Shown piece by piece: positions 37,804 to 42,203 of a stretch of DNA of 42,203 bases. Within the stretch, counting starts at the first letter, position 1, and every line of letters begins with the position of its first letter. A model generated the notes under the pieces. That model did not search any database, was not told the DNA's origin, and saw only the letters and a program-made list of their open reading frames with translations. The position numbers were made by a program, and so were the translations under genes. Source of the DNA: a virus. The stretch covers positions 1-42,203 of IMG/VR virus record IMGVR_UViG_3300047678_000392; one strand, given 5' to 3'.

Positions 37804-38079
37804 ATGTTTTTGCAAAAGGCTGCCATCGTGGCTGCCGGCACGGCGGCCATCGTGATCGCCGAGACGCCGATCCCCTTTGTCGACGAATTCACCAAGTTTG
37901 GCGTCTGCGGCGCGCTGGTGCTGGTGATTTACTGGCTGATGAATAAACACGAAGGGTCGCTCAAGGATATGGGCGCAAAGCTGGACGGCGTGAAGGACGC
38001 GATTGAACGCAGTTCGGAGCGGCAGTGCGACGTGATGCGTTCTGTACTTACGAGCGAAGAGCGACAGCGAGAACCATGA
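37804..38079 (+). CDS. holin-like two-TM protein, 91 aa
   Basis: Residues 5-20 (AAIVAAGTAAIVIAETPI) and 29-43 (FGVCGALVLVIYWLM) are hydrophobic, followed by a charged coiled-coil (EGSLKDMGAKLDGVKDAIER). Size and topology match phage holins/holin-like proteins. Situated three genes after the peptidase candidate in the same operon. Inference by topology. Confidence 0.65.
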   Translation: MFLQKAAIVAAGTAAIVIAETPIPFVDEFTKFGVCGALVLVIYWLMNKHEGSLKDMGAKLDGVKDAIERSSERQCDVMRSVLTSEERQREP

Positions 38080-38771
38080 TGAAGCATTTGCGAGTACCGG
38101 TTATTCTCACGGCTCTGGTGGCGTTTGTGTCGCCGGTGCGCGCGGCGGATTACAGCGACGACTTCAACCGCGCGAACGGTGCGATCGGCGCATCCTGGAC
38201 GCAGGACAGCGGCACGTGGACGATCGCCAGCAACGTCGCCGGCAAGGCCAGCGCGGCCGGCTTCGACCAGGCGCGGTACGCCTCCGACCTGGGGTCGGCG
38301 GACCATTATTGCGAGATCGAACTTCGCACCAACAATGGCGGCATCGCGGCGGGCCCGGCCGTGCGGATGAGCGCCACGGGCTCCTATGCGCTGTACATAT
38401 TTTCGCCGGACATCTACATCGTCAAAATCGCCAGCGGCAGCCCAACCACGCTCAACCAGACAGCGCAGTCGATCGCGATCGGGCAGGTGCTCCGGTTAGA
38501 AGCACAGGGGACGACGCTCCGGGGCTACGTCGACGGCGTCCTCAAGCTCACGGCGACCGACAGCACGTACACGACGCAGCTGCGCTGCGGAATGTTCCAG
38601 TACGGCAACTCGGGCGGCACGATCGACAACTGGCGCGCGGGCGACCTCGTTCGACGCCGGCTCATCTGGTACGAGTCGTCCGTGCTGCGGACGTCTCCGT
38701 TATTCAGTGCCATGAGCCAGCGCGTTGACCCGCTCAAGCCGCTCGCACCTTGTTTGTTCCTTGCACCTTAA
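38076..38771 (+). CDS. secreted LamG/concanavalin-like protein, 231 aa
   Basis: Signal peptide MMKHLRVPVILTALVAFVSP VRA (cleavage after VRA|A). The mature part (DDFNRANGAIGASWTQDSGT; then GSADHYCEIELRT; later GQVLRLEAQGTTLRGYVDGV) is a beta-sandwich of the laminin-G/DUF1080 kind, which binds sugars. The last 40 residues after DNWRAGDL are Arg/Leu-rich and may be out of the fold. Probably surface adhesin or tail-fibre component. Confidence 0.65.
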   Translation: MMKHLRVPVILTALVAFVSPVRAADYSDDFNRANGAIGASWTQDSGTWTIASNVAGKASAAGFDQARYASDLGSADHYCEIELRTNNGGIAAGPAVRMSATGSYALYIFSPDIYIVKIASGSPTTLNQTAQSIAIGQVLRLEAQGTTLRGYVDGVLKLTATDSTYTTQLRCGMFQYGNSGGTIDNWRAGDLVRRRLIWYESSVLRTSPLFSAMSQRVDPLKPLAPCLFLAP

Positions 38772-38786
38772 CGTCCGCCTCAAACA

Positions 38787-40508
38787 ATGAAGAAACTCAG
38801 TCGCAAACTGCTGTGTCTGCTGCTCACCTGCACGTTCGCCGCGCCATCGTCGGCGATCGAACGCAACGTCAGCGGACAGTATTTGGAAATGATGGTCGTC
38901 GACCGCTCCACGGGCGGGCCGAAGACCGGCGACGCCGCGAATCTGACGTGCTACGTCTCGAAAGACCACGGCACGCTCACCGCGCTCGGCGACACCAGCG
39001 CGACCGAAGTCAGCAGCACCAATGCGCCGGGCGTCTATCGCTTCGACCTGACCCAGGCCGAGACCGACGCCAAACAGCTGTTGTTCACCGGCAAGTCGAG
39101 CACTTCCAACGTCGACGTCATTCGCTGGATCACTCCGACGGTGCCGCCGAACTTTGCGCTGGCGTCGATCGACAGCAACGGGCGCGTGGACGTTGGCAAA
39201 AACCTGGGCTCGGCGATCACGGCAAGTGGTGGGCGGCAGGAGGTAAACATAACTCACTTCGGCGGCACAGCCGGCGCGTTCAGCGGCGGACGTCCGCAAG
39301 TAAACGTGAGCCACTTCGGCGGCGTGGCCGGTGCGTTCGGGTCCGGGAGGCCGGAAGTCAAACTCATGGATGGAGCCCACGGCGGTGGAAGCACGACGAT
39401 CGAATTGGCCCCTGCCCAGGCCGGAGTCGGGAATAACCCAGGCGATATGATGATGTTGCTCACGGCCGCCAAGCAATCGCACGCAACTATCCCACTTGGC
39501 TGGCCATCGGCATTCCATCTTAACTTCAGTAACACGATCGATGGCATCGATGGCGATTTTGTGTGGGTGCCAGACGTTCACGAGTATGCCAAGAACGCTT
39601 CCCCGTGGACATCGAGCGGTAGCTTCCCGTGGATTCGCGAGCCGGGTTACGTTGCTGGACTCGGCTCCGGCGTGGGGTGGGTGGGGCTCGTGCGCGGCGA
39701 TCGCATGGTGCTGGTTATCAACGATGGCGGCGACAACGTGTTTTCCAGCGAAACGTGGTCCTGGAAGTGGAACGGCGCGACGTTTACTAATTTGCAATAC
39801 ACGGGTCACGAGCCGAACTACGCCGGAGATTTCGACAGCAGCGCGCACCCAGTTACATCGCAGGTCTTCTCTGCTTTTGCATTTCCCCGCGCCGAGATCG
39901 ACATCCAGCTGGGCACCATCGGCAATAGCGCCAGCGACGCTGCGAACAATGCGGCCGATGCAGCAGCGAACGCGGCGACCGCAGCGACCAATGCCGAAAC
40001 CGCAGCGGACGCAGCGGGAAATGCGCGCACCGAAGCGACGGCTGCAAAGGTCGCGGCCCAGGGTGTCGACAGCAAGCTCGGCACTCCTGCCGGCGATTCG
40101 ATCGCCGAGGACATTGCGAACATTGAGGCTGGCGGCGGCAGTCTCCTGAATTCCGTCGATAATTGCGAACTGGCCGAGAAGCGAGTGATCGACCTGAGCG
40201 ATCGCCTGGACGGCACGACGGCGGCGACGCGGCCGATTCGAGCGCGAGTCGGCGACGTGCTGCCGTGGTGGATCAACACTAAGCCGATTTGCGGCGGGCG
40301 GTGGATCGCCAGCGTCACGTCTGCAACCAGCGATAACGAGGATGAATGCACCGTCCCGCATAAGGGCGTGAATCGCGAGCTGATCGTGCTGTGGATCGAC
40401 ACCACGAACGCCGTCGCCGGCGAGGAGTATGAGATTGATTTCGTGTTCACGCCCGCTGGCGGACAGGCAATGCCAGGCAAGGTGAAAGTGCAGATCAAGA
40501 ACGATTAA
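38787..40508 (+). CDS. tail fibre/adhesin with signal peptide and Ala-rich coiled coil
   Basis: 573 aa. Signal peptide MKKLSRKLLCLLLTCTFAAP SSA. Residues about 25-120 form an Ig-like domain (SGQYLEMMVVDRSTGGPKTG; NAPGVYRFDLTQAE). Residues 140-195 contain repeats GRxxVN(I/V)(T/S)HFGG (three near-copies), residues about 200-370 a large beta domain (WTSSGSFPWIREPGYVAGLG; VLVINDGGDNVFSSETWSWK), then an Ala/Asn-rich coiled coil (AANNAADAAANAATAATNAE) and a C-terminal beta domain (GEEYEIDFVFTPAGGQAMPG). Trimeric fibre layout. Next to the packaging site at the end of the map. Confidence 0.7.
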   Translation: MKKLSRKLLCLLLTCTFAAPSSAIERNVSGQYLEMMVVDRSTGGPKTGDAANLTCYVSKDHGTLTALGDTSATEVSSTNAPGVYRFDLTQAETDAKQLLFTGKSSTSNVDVIRWITPTVPPNFALASIDSNGRVDVGKNLGSAITASGGRQEVNITHFGGTAGAFSGGRPQVNVSHFGGVAGAFGSGRPEVKLMDGAHGGGSTTIELAPAQAGVGNNPGDMMMLLTAAKQSHATIPLGWPSAFHLNFSNTIDGIDGDFVWVPDVHEYAKNASPWTSSGSFPWIREPGYVAGLGSGVGWVGLVRGDRMVLVINDGGDNVFSSETWSWKWNGATFTNLQYTGHEPNYAGDFDSSAHPVTSQVFSAFAFPRAEIDIQLGTIGNSASDAANNAADAAANAATAATNAETAADAAGNARTEATAAKVAAQGVDSKLGTPAGDSIAEDIANIEAGGGSLLNSVDNCELAEKRVIDLSDRLDGTTAATRPIRARVGDVLPWWINTKPICGGRWIASVTSATSDNEDECTVPHKGVNRELIVLWIDTTNAVAGEEYEIDFVFTPAGGQAMPGKVKVQIKND

Positions 40509-40973
40509 CGTGTAGTGAACGGAGGTAGGCTTAGTGAACGGCCTGTACCTATACGGCCTGTTAGCTAGTGAACGGCCTCCAACTACTGAACGAAGGTAGG
40601 TTTAGTGAACGGCCTGTACCTGAACAGCCGCTAAGCGAATCAAGTCAGGCAAATCAAAACCAAACCAGGCCTATTTATTCCAGCTGGATTATTGCCCAGG
40701 AAAGGTGCGGTTTCAGCTGGCACGTGAGGCCCATCATAGCCGTGCCGGCTAAGGCCTGGCGGCTCTAGCCGGCATGGTCGGAATGGTCGGCCCTAGTCGG
40801 CAAAGGCCTACCGGCTCTAGCCGGCTAGAGGCAAAGGTTGCCATGCGGCAGGTTAGGAGGTTGGGGTCCTTTCGGGGGTAGTACGGGGGCAGGCTTCGCC
40901 TGCGGATCGCCGACTGTTTTCGGTCGGAAAATTTTTTCCGGTAAGTAAGTAATCGCGATTTTTTCACGCCCGC
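40509..40973 (+). other. repeat-rich candidate packaging (cos/pac) region
   Basis: 465 bases with no gene, directly upstream of terminase small subunit, where lambda has cos. Contents in order: a 38-bp imperfect direct repeat (40513-40550, 40584-40621; core TTAGTGAACGGCCTGTACCT); TGCCGGCTAAGGCCT (40743-40757); CTCTAGCCGGCATGGTC (40763-40779); a 16-bp perfect palindrome CTCTAGCCGGCTAGAG (40815-40830); hairpin GCAGGC-TTC-GCCTGC (40889-40903); hairpin CCGAC/GTCGG (40910-40927) followed by GGAAAATTTTTTCC. No terminase site can be defined by sequence alone. Confidence 0.6.
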
Positions 40974-41645
40974 ATGGCCGAGCCCGAGAAGCCGATCACC
41001 GCGACCCGTCAGGCGTTCATCGCGCTCGTGCAATCGGCACTCCGGAAGCAGGCCGCCCGCGAGGCTCTCACGCCGAAGGAATCGCGCGCGATCGATCAAT
41101 GGAATGCCGAGGAGAACGAACGCCGCGGCCGCCTCTGGCTGCGCTCGCTGACGAAAAAACAATACTGCGAGCTGGTCGGCCGGCAGGTCAAAGTCGTGAA
41201 TGATCAGGCCGATCGGTACGGGATCCCGCTTCGCGGCGCAACGGTCGACGCGCTGGAAGTGTTTAAGTGGATCCACGACTTTCTGGCCAAGCACAAACAC
41301 ACGCTGCCGGCGATCATCCACGGCGAGCCCGGCGCAGCGTCCCCCAGCGATCAGCTCAAGCTGGAACAAATCGAAGTCTATCGCCGACGAGTGAAACTGC
41401 TCGAAAATAAGATTGAGCTGGCCGAGGAAACACTGCTTCCGCGCGTCGAGGTGCATGAACTGCTCGCGCAGCTCGCGAAGGTGCTCCGCGGAGCGGGGGA
41501 ACGATTGCACAAGCAGCATGGGCCCCAGGCGGCCAGTATTCTGGAAGTCGCTCTCACGGACTTTGACACGATGATCGAGCAGCTGGCGACAAAAACCGAG
41601 TCGCCGGCGGCATCATCGGAGCATGCCACGCCAGCAAACAATTGA
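40974..41645 (+). CDS. terminase small subunit (Nu1-like)
   Basis: 223 aa. Central winged-helix segment (LTKKQYCELVGRQVKVVNDQ, then RYGIPLRGATVDALEVFKWI) like Nu1-family DNA recognition domains, then a coiled coil (EQIEVYRRRVKLLENKIELA) and a C-terminal helical part (VHELLAQLAKVLRGAGERLH) that contacts the large subunit. It selects the viral DNA at the packaging site. Overlaps the terminase large start by 23 bases. Confidence comes from fold pattern plus neighbour. Confidence 0.8.
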   Translation: MAEPEKPITATRQAFIALVQSALRKQAAREALTPKESRAIDQWNAEENERRGRLWLRSLTKKQYCELVGRQVKVVNDQADRYGIPLRGATVDALEVFKWIHDFLAKHKHTLPAIIHGEPGAASPSDQLKLEQIEVYRRRVKLLENKIELAEETLLPRVEVHELLAQLAKVLRGAGERLHKQHGPQAASILEVALTDFDTMIEQLATKTESPAASSEHATPANN

Positions 41646-42203
41646 CGAGATCCGCTGGCTGTTGCGCGCCTCGCGAGCTCCGAAGATCCGGCCAATCCGG
41701 CAATTCGCCGAAGAGGAGCTCGTCATCCCCGAAGGCAAATTTGAGGGGAGCAAGTATCGCAGCGATACGCTCCCTTGGCAGCGGCTCTATCTCGACGAAA
41801 TCGACAGCGGCCGTTGGTTTCGATTCATTTTGATCGCTTGCGTGCAGGGCGGCAAAACCCTGGTCGGATGGGTGATCCCGATCCTCTGGCATATTTTCGA
41901 ATGGCGAGAGAATTTCGGGGCGGCGGTACCCAACATTTTGCAGGCTTACGATAAATATCGCCTCGAGCTGCTACCGGCGATCGACGCCAGCCCGAATTTT
42001 CGCGAACACAAACCGATTCGCGGGGCAGGATCCAAAGGCGGCAAGTTTGAAGCGATCGAATTCCGACATGGTCCGACGCTGAAATTCTTGAGCGGCCACG
42101 GCGGCGACGAAAAGCGTTCGTCGATTACTCTTCGCGGCAGCGCCGTCACCGAGGCGGATCGACTCGATTCCGCCGGCGAAGCCAGTCGCGAAGCGGCGCC
42201 CAT
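41623..42203 (+). CDS. terminase large subunit, GpA family (5' part only)
   Basis: 193 codons to the window edge, starting MPRQQTIDEIRWLLRASRAP. The GpA-type ATPase begins with the conserved approach VIPEGKFEGSKYRSDTLPWQ and the Walker A-like ACVQGGKTLVGW (VQGGKT). Later, SGHGGDEKRSSITLRGSAVT and EADRLDS approach the Walker B region. Lambda gpA is 641 aa, so about two thirds, including the nuclease domain, is missing beyond the edge. It cuts concatemeric DNA and powers packaging. Confidence 0.9.
   Translation, partial: MPRQQTIDEIRWLLRASRAPKIRPIRQFAEEELVIPEGKFEGSKYRSDTLPWQRLYLDEIDSGRWFRFILIACVQGGKTLVGWVIPILWHIFEWRENFGAAVPNILQAYDKYRLELLPAIDASPNFREHKPIRGAGSKGGKFEAIEFRHGPTLKFLSGHGGDEKRSSITLRGSAVTEADRLDSAGEASREAAP

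Noticed and set aside
40568-40768. 66-codon forward open frame in the packaging region
   Set aside because: It only translates the direct repeats and lacks a ribosome site; no protein-like features.

Overview
The window reads as an almost complete genome of a temperate, lambda-like tailed phage (Caudoviricetes, long-tailed siphovirus type). The sequence is GC-rich and gene-dense. The host is probably a planctomycete or a similar high-GC environmental bacterium. That guess is inference only: it rests on GC content, on intergenic repeat families that resemble those in planctomycete genomes (AACCACGAAGGCACGAAG, GACCTGACCCC, GCCGGCTAAGGCCT, CCCCTAGCCCC tracts), and on several virion-type proteins carrying Sec signal peptides. 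The terminase large subunit starts at 41623 and runs off the right edge, while the genes expected downstream of it start at the left edge. The phage map therefore appears to be opened inside the terminase gene. A tRNA-Leu 3' half (attP) lies mid-window with phage genes on both sides, which points to a free or circular phage form rather than an integrated prophage.

Layout. (1) 1-6620 is an accessory block between terminase and the head genes. It holds a ParB-like protein, a fused ABC-ATPase/GNAT/winged-helix protein (a candidate Mom-like DNA modification pair), then an amidoligase, a class II glutamine amidotransferase, a degenerate zincin-like protein, two small proteins and an ASCH protein. 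(2) 6621-11706 is the head module in lambda order: gpW-position protein, portal, S49 protease with nested scaffold, decoration protein, major capsid protein. (3) 11868-23925 is the tail module: connector/completion genes, tail tube, chaperones with an A9 slippery site just before the tape measure, tape measure, hub, tip proteins, and a signal-peptide-bearing repetitive tail protein. (4) 23926-26462 is the lysogeny region: attP, an inverted repeat with a tiny hydrophobic peptide gene, a reverse-strand membrane protein, and a tyrosine integrase with a good sigma70-type promoter upstream.

(5) 26600-33100 is an early/accessory region of small genes rich in repeats. Its centre is a replication-initiator-like gene (28086-29042). 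The linker of that gene contains 8 plus 6 inverted TGCGG/CCGCA repeats at 10-11 bp spacing around an AT-richer core, which I read as a lambda O-style origin. A perfect 60-bp-repeat leucine-rich protein, zinc-ribbon and helix-turn-helix proteins, and a RimI-like acetyltransferase follow. (6) 33120-38079 is a tightly coupled (ATGA overlaps) cluster of membrane and envelope genes: small membrane proteins, a papain-like cysteine peptidase (endolysin candidate), a membrane-anchored thioredoxin-like protein with a Cys-rich tail, a HAD hydrolase, a CarF/PEDS1-type plasmalogen (lipid) desaturase homologue and a holin-like protein. (7) 38076-40508 encodes two secreted or virion-type adhesin/fibre proteins. 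(8) 40509-42203 is a repeat- and palindrome-rich candidate packaging site followed by terminase small and large subunits.

The most notable items are the phage-borne CarF/PEDS1 homologue, the helically phased iteron cluster inside a coding region, the ParB plus ABC-GNAT-wHTH system next to an amidoligase/GATase operon, and the -1 frameshift before the tape measure gene.
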